Notes under the pieces: generated by a model
Seen by the model: only the letters and a program-made list of their open reading frames with translations
The model's database searches: none
What the model was told of the DNA's origin: nothing
Position numbers and translations under genes: made by a program
Shown here: in pieces, positions 11,891 to 24,450 of the stretch
Position numbering within the stretch: position 1 is the stretch's first letter
How the letters are laid out: each line of letters opens with the position of its first letter
Assembly (NCBI RefSeq): GCF_964656455.1
Contig: NC_135726.1
Location: 23,447,168-23,511,167, forward strand
Length of the DNA: 64,000 bases
From: Halichoerus grypus
Lineage: Eukaryota; Chordata; Mammalia; Carnivora; Phocidae
Direction: 5' to 3'

Positions 11891-13344
11891 ACTAACCTGA
11901 TATACAGTTTATAATATGACTCTGAAGGAATGGAGAAGTATATTACCTCAAATTCTAAAAATCTTAAAAAACAAGTTACAAGTATTTGAACAATATTTGT
12001 TGAATAAATAGGTAAGTTAAAACATTTTCTCCTTTACTGTCCATACTGTAAAGTTCTGAACACAATGCTGTAAATGTTTGTCATATCTTTGAGTGCTAAT
12101 TACATTAGAAGTTTATCTTCTAATTTGTCAGAACTTGGTGTTGTCGATCATGATCTTTGTATGGTAGTCCCAAGCGTGGCAAGGGAAACACAATTGTAAT
12201 GAAGTATAATTTGTCCTTGTTTTCTCTCTATTGTAATTCTTTCTGAACACCTACATTTGATGATAGAACTTTTGAAATGTGTAATTTTAATTTTAATTTT
12301 CTCACTCCATCTACCAGACTTGAATGTTATGTCTGTAAAATGTGTCCGAATACTTAAAATCGGTGTGTTTCTGAAGTCATTTAGATATTGTACTCTCCCA
12401 CTGCTTCATCAAATACACCTATCATCCAAGTAGCCATCATTTAAGAATGAGTGTTGTGTGACATAAGAGAAAATAATTAACATTGGCTTAATAAAATGAA
12501 AGGTTATTATAATTTTCTTTGGGTAATAGGAACTCTGAAATTAAGTAGTTGTTGTTGATGCAATCACTCAGGGCCATCACCCTGTGACCACGTGGGAGAG
12601 ACCAGAGTATCTACATTATAGCACCTAAAAAGGACAAGGGTGTGAGGCAAAAAGCTGTAAGCCAAGTAAGTGCGCTCCTTTAAAGAACGTTATTAGCCCC
12701 TACCTTATGACTTCCTTGTCCCTCACTTTTCCTAGAAGTAGGCCACATAATCCACCTTAGCTGAAAGGTAAACTGGGGAACTTTCCAGCTAGTGACTTTG
12801 GTCCCCTAAATAAAATCTGGGTTCAATTGATAGAGATGAAAAAGAGACAGCATCCTGGGCAGGCAGCTCACAATTTCTGCATCATGAGTCATCATGCAGG
12901 TATGTACTGAGCAAGTACCATTGTGCAAAACCAAACTGCTCCGGAGGAAGGGAATTTTTGAGCTCACTGATGCTGTAATCCTGGATTTGTATCCAAATTC
13001 AGAAAATAGAATGGGATAATAAGATGTCTTAAATTTTCCTGTTATATATATATATATACTTGAAATGTGAACCGCCCAGTTTGAGATAATTTTTGAGGAT
13101 GGTATGCTTACCTCATCAGATCTCCTGATATTAAAAGAGTATTATTAATCCTATTATTTTAAAATTGCTGCATCAGCAAAATACATAATGGGTTGTACGG
13201 TAGATTCATTAGCAATTTCCACTTTTTATTGATTATCTTTCAGAATCTAGCCATACGCCAGTGCAACTGACTCATAGGTATTAAGTGGTTGGAGACAAAT
13301 GGAAAACAATGCACCCATGTGCCCATTAAATATAATTACTGACC

Positions 13345-13545
13345 ATTCATAAATCACTAAGAAAATTTTGGTGCTCTATAGAGGATGTATATTTTAATAC
13401 TCTCATTTTACATACAAAGAAACTGAGGCAGAACAGAGAAGTGACATTACCAAGGTCAAACAACCCATCCGTAGCATAAACAGGAATAAAATAATTTCCA
13501 GGCCGATTTCTACCACATTAAAACCAGTTACCTTATCTCTAAATC
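13345..13545 (+). mobile_element. MIR SINE
   Basis: Core wording 'cattttacatacaaagaaactgaggcagaacagagaagtgacattaccaaggtca' is diagnostic of MIR plus strand. Confidence 0.7.
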
Positions 13546-13549
13546 CTCT

Positions 13550-15295
13550 TCTCCTTTCCTATAGTTATTTCCATTAGTGATATCATCATCATGTCCCCAG
13601 CTGGGGGACTGTTGATTAATACTCTCAAAGATCCTATTTTTTCAGACACAGATTACAAAATATTTCTGACATAATTTCAAAGTTAAATGCAGATACAGAT
13701 GCCGGGTATAAATATGGCATACTTTTTCAAAGTTTTTTCTTTTTTTTTAAGCTATGCCAATGTCAAAATTTTTACTGATACAGATAACAGTTGGCAGATT
13801 TACTGTTACTGTTATGTGTGTATGTGTGTACTTTTCTGAAAAACAGGAATTTTTAAGGTAGAAATTTAGGATTATTGCACTTACTCCACTTCCAACCCTA
13901 CCCAAAGTATAAATAATACACTTTTACACACACACACACACACACCCCTGTCCCTAAATGTGGAGGTCATAATATGTAACAGAGTACTCAAGGGAAGGAC
14001 TCTTGTATTTTTTGGGAAAAGCTATAAAATATTTATATTTCTGTTTCTCATTTGATAAGAGTATAACATTTAATTTAATCATAAGAAAATTATCCGAAAA
14101 ACATCAGAAGTCTAAACACAACAAAATGTTCAGGAAAATAAAAGCATCAGATGTGTTAAACTTGTTTAAAAACTAATTAAGTTGCACAATTATAAACAAT
14201 GTTTCAATCTCATTGATTTGTTGAATGAACACCAGGTTATATCAGAGAAAATTCACTCATTATTTATCAAATAGCAGGCAAGAATTATTAAATCAAAAAC
14301 AGGCACATAAAATGCCACATCATTTGAGTTTTAAATCTTTCTGACTTCAAACTTATTTTAAAATAGAATTATCAAAAGCAAGTGCCTTGATTTCAGGGTT
14401 GGCTAAAAACAAAATAGATTTTTAAAGTCTGTCACCATAGTTTTTGTCATATTGACTGAGACAGTCCAGTTAATTATGTTTCTGGAGTTTTTTTTTTTTC
14501 TTGAGAAGAAAACACATTCATACCTAAATAACTCAAATCAATATACTACATCTTGAAATCATTTAATCTTTTTTATAACATCACATACATCTATATATGT
14601 CATACTTCATGAAATTTCACATGCAAGTTATACTCTGGAAATACATGAAGAATGATGAGGGATGAATATAAATTCTAAAAAGAATGTTTCAACAAGCTTA
14701 TTTTGGATTTTGACATTTAATGAACACGCAAATACACTTTAGGCATGTGTCATTCTCACTGAAGCTAAGACAGAATAGTGGGGTTTTAAATTAGGATTAT
14801 AGATCCCTGGCACATATATCGATTATCTTTTATCAATTAATGCTAATTAGTATAAATATGATCTACCTAAAGTAGCCATTCAATCTGCTATCTGGTACTG
14901 TAGAGAAGAACATCTTCACTATTTCTGGGATACACTCAAAAAGGCCTATGGAACACGTTTTTCAATTGCAGAAATGTCTATTCAAGTTGTTCAGATAAAT
15001 TTAATAATATGATTTAGATGAACTACATTTAAAAAGTAATTGCTAAGTGAATCAGTGAATTTATATCACTGTAGGAATAGTGTCCCAAACTATGTGTTAA
15101 TACGGTAACTGTGTCATTCACTATGTAGCTCTCACTATTAATAGCTTTTTAAATGATACATATCTCGAAATTATGACAAATATAAAAATGGTGTTAAAAT
15201 CTTACTGCATTGTAATGTTGAACGCTGGCATATTTTCACAAGATTAAAACAACAACAAAAGAACAAGTTAAGAATACTGACATGAGATGAATGCA
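13550..15295. other. AT-rich unique sequence, (CA)n at 13927-13946
   Basis: No repeat family or coding structure seen apart from a short CA dinucleotide run at 13927-13946, a GT run near 13816-13830 and short A/T runs. Any conserved non-coding element here cannot be detected without alignment. Confidence 0.45.
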
Positions 15296-15299
15296 TCCA

Positions 15300-15520
15300 C
15301 TGAAAGAAAGAACCATCATTAAATGAGCATCTACCATATATGGGCACTGAAATGGTTATCGGCATGTTTTCCTTATGAGAGATAAATTAAATAACATATC
15401 CAGAGAAAAATTAGTTTTGAGCAAATTATTTAATTTCACCCAGTGTCACATAGTGAGCAAATGATGGACCCGAAATTTGAACTTAACTCTCCTATAGTAA
15501 TGCCCACTCCTCCCTATTCT
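15300..15520 (+). mobile_element. MIR SINE
   Basis: 'aaatgagcatctaccatatatgggcactg' (head/core) and 'attatttaatttcacccagtgtcacatagtgagcaaatgatgg' (3' core) in MIR order. Confidence 0.65.
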
Positions 15521-15559
15521 TTTTCTCCATAATGGCATCAAGATTTGCGCTATTAGGAT

Positions 15560-15763
15560 AATATTTTTTTTTTAAAGATTTTATTTATTTATTTGAGAGA
15601 GAGAGAAAGAGCACGAGAGAGGTGTGTGGCAGGGGGAGAGGGAGAGGGAGAAGCAGGCTCCCCACTAAGCAGGGAGCCCGATGCGGGGCTCGATCCCAGG
15701 ACCCCAGAATCATGACCTAAGCCGAAGGCAGACGTTTCGCCGACTGAGCCACCCAGGTGCCCC
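15560..15763 (-). mobile_element. CAN-SINE (minus)
   Basis: Reverse-oriented copy: T run plus AAAGATTTTATTTATTTATTT at the left, GA-rich body, and head ending GCCACCCAGGTGCCCC. The flanking duplication is degraded (aggataatattt / agggtaatactt), suggesting an older copy than that at 5018. Confidence 0.92.
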
Positions 15764-15935
15764 AGAAGGGTAATACTTTAAACCTGACATGGATAGAATA
15801 TTAAGTTGGTTTAAATACGGAGATTATATTAATTTCATCAGAATTTGGTTAGTCTTGTGGTTATATTAAGAGGCACTCTACAAAACAGATTTGGGGAAGG
15901 GACAGTTTTGCCTCACATCATATATTCTCCAAAAT

Positions 15936-16084
15936 GCAATCCTTCCATCCTTCCATCCTTCCATCCTTCCTTCCTTCCTCCCTCCCTCCTTCCTCCTTCC
16001 TTCCTCCCTCCCTTCCTCCCTTCCTTCCTCCCTTCCTTCCTTCCTTCTTTCTTTCTTTCTTCTCGCTTTCTCTCTCCTTCCTTT

Positions 16085-16115
<31 letters not shown>
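15936..16115 (+). repeat. Polypyrimidine (CCTT/CCCTT/CTTT)n tract
   Basis: Begins as (CATCCTTC)n, then pure pyrimidine from 15964 to 16064, a single G at 16065, then pure pyrimidine to 16115. Purine/pyrimidine mirror symmetry of this kind can form triplex (H-)DNA. Open frames rich in Pro/Ser/Phe (or Glu/Lys/Arg on the other strand) are artefacts of it. Confidence 0.97.
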
Positions 16116-16129
16116 AACATCATGAAAGG

Positions 16130-17064
16130 TATTACTCTTTTGGTGTTTGGCTTCTTAATGAAATATATAAACCTGCAATAAAATTTTGAGAAAGACTCCG
16201 AATTCAGCTGACTTTATCAGATTACACTACAAATAACCAAGCTCTTAAAAAAACTCATTAGAATATTTAAAGATGTGTCCTTATTTGGATAGTTGTGATG
16301 ATCTAAAATAACTACCATAAATTTATATTTCTTTCCTATTTTAATGTCTATTGCTGGTCAAACTTACTAAGATAAAGGGCTACTAAATTAATCTAACATT
16401 CCTTAAGAATAACATAAAATTGGAGTGCATCCCAGAAAAAAAAAAGCAAAAAAAGCAATGATCACAGTACTTCCCGCAACAATATAGATTTTCATGATAA
16501 AATGACTTAAAAGATATTTATTCTTCCTAGATCAATTATATTATTTAATGTAATAGAGATTTCCTTGAATCATCCTTACTTTCCCACATCTAGCCTTCCA
16601 CACACATGAATTACTTCTAGATATTTCTGCTTTGCTCATGAATGGTGTCTCTCATTTATACTTGTAAGAGTAAATATGGTAAATACAAAAAGACTTACTT
16701 ATTATGGAATTCATTTCATTTTGATGGCCTGTTTTTGTTGAGATTCAACCCATGTCCTAAATTCTAGTAGAGCTCCCATCTAACCAACATTCTTGGAGGG
16801 AAGGATGATTGAAGTGAGATGGTAAGAAAAGTTTATGGGGAAAATAGAGATTAAGTAGAATTTAAACAATTTATTACTTATATGTTTATTTTCTCTACTG
16901 AAAGTTTTTGGAATACATTTTTAGTACCAAGAATGGAAATTTCTCATGTTGGAGATGAGTCTGAGCTTCATGGACTCAATCTCATGCTAATACTGATAAG
17001 TTTGCTGGACTCAGCCAGGAAGTTAGATTTACGCTCACCATCTCCTTTACCTTGTTCTTCTCTT
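16130..17064. other. No recognised element
   Basis: AT-rich sequence with a short A-rich stretch near 16434-16456. No repeat family, promoter or coding structure could be supported. Confidence 0.45.
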
Positions 17065-17079
17065 AAGAAGAAGGACATA

Positions 17080-17288
17080 GGGGCGCCTGGGTGGCTCAGT
17101 TGTTAAGCATCTGCCTTCGGCTCAGGTCATGATCCCGGGGTCCTGGGATAGAGCCCCGCATGGGGCTCCTTGCTCTGCAGGAAGCCTGCTTCTCCCTCTC
17201 CCACTCCCCCTGCTTGTGTTCCTTCTCTCGCTGTGTCTCTCGCTGTCAAATAAATAAATAAAATCTTTAAAAATAAAAAAAATAAAAA
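17080..17288 (+). mobile_element. CAN-SINE, full length with clean TSD
   Basis: Head GGGGCGCCTGGGTGGCTCAG to AAATAAATAAAATCTTT and A-rich tail. Exact 15-bp target-site duplication (AAGAAGAAGGACATA at 17065-17079 and 17289-17303) indicates a comparatively young insertion. Confidence 0.96.
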
Positions 17289-17739
17289 AAGAAGAAGGAC
17301 ATAAATTGTGGGCCATGGATACTAAGCAGACAAAGAAATAGAGAATAGAGCTTTAGGTATGAAGGGGAAAAAACTCTCTCCCTCTTTTGCTCTGCCCCTG
17401 CCCCTAAATTTTCAGTGTAGTTATCTTTGGATTTTTCAGACTGTTTCTCTCTTGGCATTAGCCTATGCAATCAAACGTATGTCTATGGTTGCCTTGTGCT
17501 CATCAAGGATCTTGCTCTGGAATTGCCTAAGAAAATGAGGACTATGAGGACCCTGCTCAAGATCTCACTGAGCAGCTTTTTTTTATTAGGTATGTTGACC
17601 CTTGGGTTCATTTTCTAAACAAATTTTTAACAGTGAAGTAAGAGACTGTATAGGCTCTATCTCCTAGGGGTGATATTAAAAATGAACAAAACAACAGAAA
17701 GGAGCCTTTGATTCAATAGTCCCTGATCTAATATACATT

Positions 17740-17910
17740 TAGACTGTCTCAGACAATTTTGTCAAACAGTGCTTCCATAAACATAATTATAAATATATCC
17801 TTATGTGCTGGTGCAAGTCTTTCTGTTTGTGGATTCCTAGAAATGGAATTGGCTAGCAAACGAGTAAGTAGGTTTTAACATTTTCATACCTCTGAGTTAA
17901 CTTCTATTTT
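17740..17910 (-). mobile_element. Old L1 3'-region fragment (minus)
   Basis: 'cttccataaacataattataaatatatccttatgtgctgg' followed by 'gtggattcctagaaatggaattggctagcaaacgagtaag' is the reverse complement of a conserved L1M ORF2 3' segment. No open frame remains. Confidence 0.65.
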
Positions 17911-17998
17911 TTTTTTTTTTTCTTTTTCACCAATATATACTCCTGGTTCAATGTCTGAGGAACTCTTGAAATTCCTTTGCCAAATCTGGACATGTTTT

Positions 17999-18205
17999 TT
18001 TTTTCTTTTTTTTTAAAGATTTTATTTATTTGACAGAGAGAGACACAGCGAGAGGAGGAACACAAGCAGGGAGAGTGGGAGAGGGAGAGGGAGAAGCAGG
18101 CTTCCCGCTGAGCAGGGAGCCCGATGCGGGACTCGATCCCAGGACCCTGGGACCATGACCTGAGCCGAAGGCAGACGCTTAACGACTGAGCCACCCAGGC
18201 GCCCT
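17999..18205 (-). mobile_element. CAN-SINE (minus), clean TSD
   Basis: T run, TTTAAAGATTTTATTTATTTGACAG at the left and CCACCCAGGCGCCC at the right. Exact target duplication TCTGGACATGTTTT at 17985-17998 and 18206-18219. Confidence 0.95.
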
Positions 18206-18699
18206 TCTGGACATGTTTTGAGGAAACAACATAGGCCATGAACTTTTTGAGAATTCAAACAGCATAAAGAGTCAAGCGCAGCATATAGTTTTGATCTCTA
18301 TAAGTTTAATCTTATATAAAAATGAATTCAAATTATATTCACACTCAGCTTTTACCTTTGATGGAAGGTGTATATAAAGAAGATAGAAACTGAGGTCGTG
18401 ATTATGCACAAGACAATTCCTGTGTTTGTTGTTGGGGATGGAAATCATAATTCCTTGTTTACTATTGTTTCTAAGAAAGTTCCTGAAATACTACCCTGTG
18501 AATATGAGGCATCTAGCATAATAATATGTTATAACAAAGGGTTTTTGCTCAAATGAAACCTAGAGCATAGCTGTTTAATAAAATTGATCTTTCTCTTGTC
18601 TTCCTTTTGATTTCAACGAAAATAAATTAAATTCAAGAAATGTTTACAACATTTGCTGAACATGTGGGCTTTACATTATTTATTTATTCTTGGAATTAA

Positions 18700-19080
18700 T
18701 CATTTATGCATACAACATGACTGATTAGCTATTCTATGCCAAACACCAAACTAGGCACTGGGAATACAGAGGTGAGAAAAGAGATTATCTCTGTCTCTAA
18801 GAAGTGCCTAGTCCATTTCTTGAACAAAGTAGGTCCACCACAATGTGGAAAAAAAAGACAAGCAGAATAAATGGGATGGGATCAGAGAAAGGGGGTTTCT
18901 CACTGTGCCTCACAAAGCATGAGGCAAAACTTCCCAGAGGAAGAGATGCTTAAGTTTGTTGTGAAGGATGTATTGGAATTTTCCAGGTAGATAAAGATAG
19001 AAAATTACTTTATAGAGAGAATACATCCTATAAAAAAGCATCAGAAAGTGAGAGACAATTAAAGTCTTAGGGAAATCTGG
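18700..19080 (+). repeat. Ancient mammalian repeat, unclassified
   Basis: 'tatgccaaacaccaaactaggcactgggaatacagaggtgag', then 'agtgcctagtccatttct', then 'cttcccagaggaagagatgcttaag' follow a common old mammalian repeat order also present near 1150. Family not named. Confidence 0.4.
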
Positions 19081-19084
19081 GTAA

Positions 19085-19170
19085 AGACATCTAAAATACT
19101 TAGCACTGTATCTGGCACTAAGTCATTGCTTATGAAATATTTGCTACTGCTATTATCATCATCATTACTT
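19085..19170 (-). mobile_element. MIR SINE 5' fragment (minus)
   Basis: 'acttagcactgtatctggcactaagtcattgcttatgaaatatttgctactgctattatcatcatcatt' is MIR reverse complement, lying head to head with the next copy. Confidence 0.65.
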
Positions 19171-19179
19171 TATTGTGTT

Positions 19180-19345
19180 AATAGTGGTAGCACTTATTCT
19201 TCTTCAAAACTCTGAATCAAATATTTTTTGTAACCCTTCCACAAATGAGAAAATTAAGGCACAGACTTTGGACTCATCCAATTTTTTCCAAAATCACACA
19301 GCTTATTAGTGGAGGAGTATATCAAGAATCTAAGCTCTTGGTATC
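19180..19345 (+). mobile_element. MIR SINE (plus)
   Basis: 'caaatgagaaaattaaggcacagactttgg' and 'ttttttccaaaatcacacagcttattagtggagg' identify a MIR core. It is opposed to the neighbouring minus-strand fragment. Confidence 0.7.
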
Positions 19346-19650
19346 TTAATGTGGCTCGCTTTCAAGACTCATACAGAAAAGTTGGTGATGCAACAAATTA
19401 TGAAATGAGATATATACTAGTATAGGGATGTTGTCCTGTAGATTATAGAGAGTTTCTGAAAGGTATTTATGAACAGGAGTGTGTGATATGATTTATATTG
19501 CCATGGGAGAGAATCCACTGAAGCAGGGGAAGAAAAAGGCAGATCATTTTGGGAGCTATGTTTGTAATCCAAGGGAGAATTTATGAGAGTCTGAACTAAG
19601 ACACATAAGACAACCAAGACAAGAACTATGACACATAAGGAGTGCATTTT

Positions 19651-19755
19651 TATTTTTACTGTGATACCCATTTTACTGTGGTGGTCTGGAACTGAACCCT
19701 CAATATCTCCAAGGTGTGCCTGTATTTTGAAAGTCAAAAAAAAAAAAAAAAAAAA
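19651..19755 (+). mobile_element. Polyadenylated insert carrying a Tigger1 end
   Basis: A ~105-bp insert ends in a long A run and is bounded by an exact 14-bp duplication, AAGGAGTGCATTTT (19637-19650 and 19756-19769). Its body (about 19668-19722) is the reverse complement of the terminal sequence of Tigger1, including 'ggtggtctggaactgaaccc' and 'atctccaaggtgtgcctg'. The TSD plus poly(A) show it arrived by L1-type retrotransposition of an RNA that contained this DNA-transposon end, not by DNA transposition. Confidence 0.8.
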
Positions 19756-19769
19756 AAGGAGTGCATTTT

Positions 19770-20576
19770 AGAGATATGTAGGAGATTCAGTTGGTGAGAA
19801 TTAAGATTATAAGTACAAAGCAGGAACTGGTAACTGCGCTGGGGAAAATGAAATTGGAAAATGTCTTATCTCATAAACAAATAGGAATGTTTATTCCTAG
19901 AGTGCGTTGTTTCAATTTAAAATGCATTCTCCATCACTTTCATTGCTTATTATCAAGAAACTCATTGATTTTTAAGGGTTAATATAAATAGAGAGTGAGA
20001 TATCAAAATTAAAATGAAAAAAGTTCAATTAGTGTTTTCATATGAAAACACGTATCTAATCCAATTGAAATCTGTTATCAAATTATAAATATGAAAATCA
20101 ATTAAAATAAATAATTTTATAGAGATTTTAGTTTGTTAGCTGTAGCCAAAATTATTTGTCTCTGGATTTTTTGACATGATCCAATACACTTCTAGGTGAC
20201 AGCTGAAGATTCGCAAACCAAGGTGAAGTTATGTTGGTCTTCAATTTGTTCCCCATAAAGGGTCTTCATCTTACACTAGTAAAAGCTCTGTTGACAATCC
20301 AGGTTCTCATTTAGAACCAAGCAGAATTATACAGTTTGGGCTCTAAATTGCTTTAAGCCTTAAATTTTAAGAAATCCTTGTGCTAAATCTTGTGAGATCT
20401 GTTTCAACCAGTTGCTTTCAACCACAGTTACAATAAATTGAATTTTTCATGTCTACAAATAAGTGGCTTAAATTCCCATGGAAACAAGTACTAATTCTTA
20501 GTTCTATATTGCATTGATTTTCCTATAATGTTCTCTTGAAGTTTAAAATACACATTAAAACAGTTGCATTATTATT
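19770..20576. other. Unique sequence with a perfect 20-bp palindrome
   Basis: No repeat family seen. A perfect inverted repeat with a CATATG centre lies at 20032-20051. Confidence 0.5.
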
Positions 20577-20778
20577 TCTTTTTTTTTTTTTTAAGATTTT
20601 ATTTATTTATCTGACAGAGAGAGAGAGAGAGAGCACAAGCAGGGGGAGTGGCAGGTAGAGGGAGAAGCAGGCTCCCTGCTCAGCAGGGAGCCTGATGCAG
20701 GACTCGATCCCAGGACCCTAGGATCATGACCTGAGCCAAAGGCAGACACCTAACTGACTGAGCCACCCAGGCACCTCA
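20577..20778 (-). mobile_element. CAN-SINE (minus)
   Basis: T run and TTAAGATTTTATTTATTTATCTGACAG on the left, head ending CCACCCAGGCACCTC. Short flanking duplication GCATTATTATT (20566-20576, 20779-20789). Confidence 0.93.
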
Positions 20779-20789
20779 GCATTATTATT

Positions 20790-22230
20790 GCTTATCAATC
20801 CCCACAGGCATTCTAAGACCAAATACATTAAAAAAAATCAAACAAAATAATAATATTGAATACCTGATAATGCAATGTGAGAAATCATTCCTGAATTTTA
20901 AGAAAATCCGCATTCTCCATTCTTAATGAACTCAACTTGTTAAAAAAATGTTTAGAATTTTATATGTTTATATATAGCATTTCATGTTATATATGTATAA
21001 TTGCATTTAAACATTTTTAACAGAGGCCACAGTGTGAATTAAAATGAGAACCAATTATTTTAGTTTTTTCTTAATAAACCCTAAGAAAAACACACACCTT
21101 CTCCTACAAAATTATATATGTAATAAGAAATATGATTTCAAGGCAATTCATCAAATATTCAAAGAATGAAAAACCTTTAATTTTTTTTCAAAAAAGTAAA
21201 GAAATAAAATGGAGGTTTGCTTTTGTAGACTTTGATTTATCAGAGTGTAGATGATTTACATTTAAAGAAATTATCTTGAATGGATATTAAGCCATAGCCT
21301 AATCACAGAGCATTATTATCAATGATTTACTCATCTGTCTCTCCCACCAGAATATAATTGCATTATTATTATCAAGGACAGGAATTTGCCCTCTTCAACT
21401 TTGGATCAGTGATATGTCAAGACTGATAGACAACAAGCACTAAACCTGTATCATAGTAAACACTGAAACATCTTTATTGAATGAACGTGTAAAACTTAAG
21501 TAAAAAAAAAAACAAAAAAAAACCAACAACTAGTGAACCTGCTTTTATACCATTATGGTCTATGTAGTTCAACTCATGCATGACGAAAAATAACCAAGGC
21601 ATATGTGGTAAAAGAAAACAATGAATGGTTTGATGACCCAAGTTCTTAATTAGCTTGTTCATTATAATAAAATAATATAATCAACAATAGCATACTATGT
21701 ATTATCAGATAATAAGTAAAAAAATGTACAAATATTTACATGGATTATTTATATAATCCTATCAACTACCCTAAAAATTTGGGACTGAAATTTTATTTTA
21801 AAACTCTCATTAACACCACAAATATTTATTAAAGAACAACAATTAGCATCAACAAAAGACTAATTATTAAAACAAAAAGCAATACGTAATTAGTAGTAGA
21901 GGGAATATTTTAAGATGATATGAAGAGGAACTCATATGTATATAATAAGATTTATTGGATAAAGATTCAGAGTACAAGCTCTGCAAATAAGGATCAGACT
22001 GAACCTCAATTTCCCTAACAGTTGCCAGGTGGTCAATTTACTTATCCTAATTTTAGGAAACTGAGGCTTACAAAGGCTAAGAGTACCTACACCATGATGT
22101 ACTTCCCAGATGCTGTTTTAATGAGTGTTGTTACCATAGGTGCTGAAAATGGCATCACCAGATATCTTTTTGTGACTTCAGAGACTGCTTTAGATCCAGA
22201 AGCTATCACATCAAAGGTGACCAGTATCAA
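20790..22230. other. AT-rich sequence, nothing firm
   Basis: No named repeat or coding structure. 21985-22075 has a weak MIR-like feel ('ctcaatttccctaacagttgcc', 'gaaactgaggcttacaaaggctaag') but is too short to call. Confidence 0.4.
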
Positions 22231-22472
22231 TGATTGAGTATGAAGGCCTGGTCATGTTGGCTCAACTTGGCTAAGGATGATTGTAACTCTAGACCTCTCT
22301 GTGGGGTCAACCAAGACTATAATTGTGCTTGCATCAAAGTCTGAATTCTGCCTTTGCTTACTGCTTTCATCTCCTCCCTTCCATGGGTGTTGATTCCTAG
22401 GGCACTCCTTAACAATTTTCCTGTAGGCTAAATTCGACAGAATCTGTTTGTTGGGGAACCAAATCTGTAGCA
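22231..22472 (+). mobile_element. 5' LTR of ERVL-class provirus
   Basis: About 242 bp beginning TG and ending CA. It shares with 25662-26119 the ordered passages 'gaaggcct', 'gttgattcctagggcactccttaa' and 'cagaatctgtttgttggggaacc', all typical of ERVL-group LTR 3' ends. The two LTRs are strongly diverged from each other, so the insertion is old. Confidence 0.65.
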
Positions 22473-24255
22473 GTTGTCAGACATATTCTGATAAAGAAGA
22501 TGATAAGGAAAGGTTTGGAGTTGCATTATTTGCCACCTATTTGGCAACAGGAATCTTATAGAAATCTTTGGCAATGGGCAGGTAGAGCACAGCTGGCCTG
22601 TGGAATAAGATATGATTTTTAAAACTTTTATTGGCAATGAATTGAGATGATATACATTTGATAGGAAATGTACTGCCTGGTGCAAAGTATCTGTTGTTTG
22701 AAAAATATGAAGGGAATAGTAACTCTAAGGTCAATGAGTACTGGGTGGCTATGATTGCCAAGCTCTATTGCCTCTGAAAAAGAATAAAAAATGAAAGCCA
22801 AAGATCAGGTAATAGAATGTCAGGGAAAACTGAGGGAAGGCTTAAAGAGTGGCAGAGTTCCAAAGAATGATAAATCTCCAACCAAGGCAACTCTACTATG
22901 CCAATGTTGAACTATTGGCTGGAATAAATGAGTGGGGATATCTGAGTTGATTCCTCTGAAACTTTTGGATCCACAAATTCTCTTGAACTTTCTGAGGCAG
23001 AAGTGAACCACCCCTCTATGATAAGAGATAGCATTCTTTCCTTGCTTGGAGACAACAGAAATTCTCTCTTCTGCAAGATACCGTGTGTCCCCTCAAGGTC
23101 TACCCTCATCTCTCCTCTTTGTCACAGTACAAATAAATAGGATTAAGTCACATCATAACTCAGCAGGGGATACACTGGGACTGATAATGGAAGGAGAAAC
23201 TATACTCCAAAGAGGTTCAAGATTTATATGTGCAGTTCACAAGAACATAAACGGGATAGGATTTTGAGTCCACTTGACTAAGGACAAAAGTTCTTAATGT
23301 TGAGTAAGAGGAACTTTATCATCCTAAGAACATGATCTTGACATATAGAACTTAACACACTGGCAAAAATTTGAAGAGATTGTCTGAATTTGCTACTGGG
23401 GTGGCCCCTGGAAAAATGGAAACTGTGGTAAACTACTTGAAATGAAGTTGAGAGGGCTGAATTTCTATAGAAGATGATAAAAAAAAAAAAAGAGAGATTA
23501 GAATGTTCAGAAAAGTGGGTGTGGTGGAGAAGATATACATGTGATGATTATCTGCAACAGGAAGGCTTGGAAAATACACCATTTTGCAATGCCACTATGA
23601 TCATATAGGTGCTGAGGCACCAAACTCAATGTCTCTCCTCTGTTTGCCAGGGTTGATGATAGGAGAGGCCGTAACAAAATTAGGGTCACTGATTTCAATG
23701 AGGATAATAAGATCTCCCCTGAAAAGTCCAGGTAGTTTCATCATATAGATGGGCACAATTATAATTCACAGCAAGGTCCAAAGGTCCAAAGAGGCAGAGC
23801 CAATCTACAGAGAGTTATAAATATATTTAACAGAACACAGAATCTCTAGCGGCTTAGATGGGTACCCAAAAAAGTAATCATTGCTAAACCTATACAATCA
23901 TAAGAAATCAAGGATGAATAGATTAGGTGACTGAGGGCAGTCAATCTAATAAAATATGATGGTCCATTGTTCAATTTTTGAACTGGAGCCAGGGTAGTCC
24001 AGCCTCCTGTGTCATCTACTGCCATTGCATCAGGACCTCTCTCTCAGTTCACACCTGTCGCTTCCTGAGAATCCCTTATGACTGGCTCACAGAAGGAAGA
24101 AAAACGCCAAGCTTGGCTAATGAATTGGTCAGCTTGGTACATAGGTAGAAGCCATAAATGAAAGGCACATACATCAGTATCAAAGAATAATCCTAAGGGC
24201 AGAGCTTTAACCAATATACCTGGTTGCCTCCTTTATGTTGAAAGAGAAGGGGTTT

Positions 24256-24450
24256 GGGAGCCTGGGTGGCTCAGTCGGTTAAGCATCCGACTCTTAATTC
24301 CAGCTCAGGTCATTATCTCAGGGTCATGAGATTGATCCCCGCATTGGGTTCAGCACTGGGCGGAGTCTGATTAAGATTCCCTCTCTCTCCCTTTGCTCCC
24401 CTCCCCACCATCTCTAAAAACAAAACCAAAAACAAACAAAAAAAATCAAA
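24256..24450 (+). mobile_element. Older CAN-SINE subfamily inside ERVL pol
   Basis: Head GGGAGCCTGGGTGGCTCAGTCGG with the older 'ccgactcttaattccagctcagg' and 'gagattgatcccc' variants, and an A-rich tail with C and T substitutions. 16-bp duplication GAAAGAGAAGGGGTTT / GAAAGAGAAGTGGTTT (24240-24255, 24451-24466) cut from the ERVL sequence itself. Confidence 0.93.

Noticed and set aside
15845..16181. Overlapping open frames rich in Pro/Ser/Phe (plus) and Glu/Lys/Arg (minus)
   Set aside because: They are direct translations of the CCTT/CTTT tract in several frames. Low complexity, no gene context.
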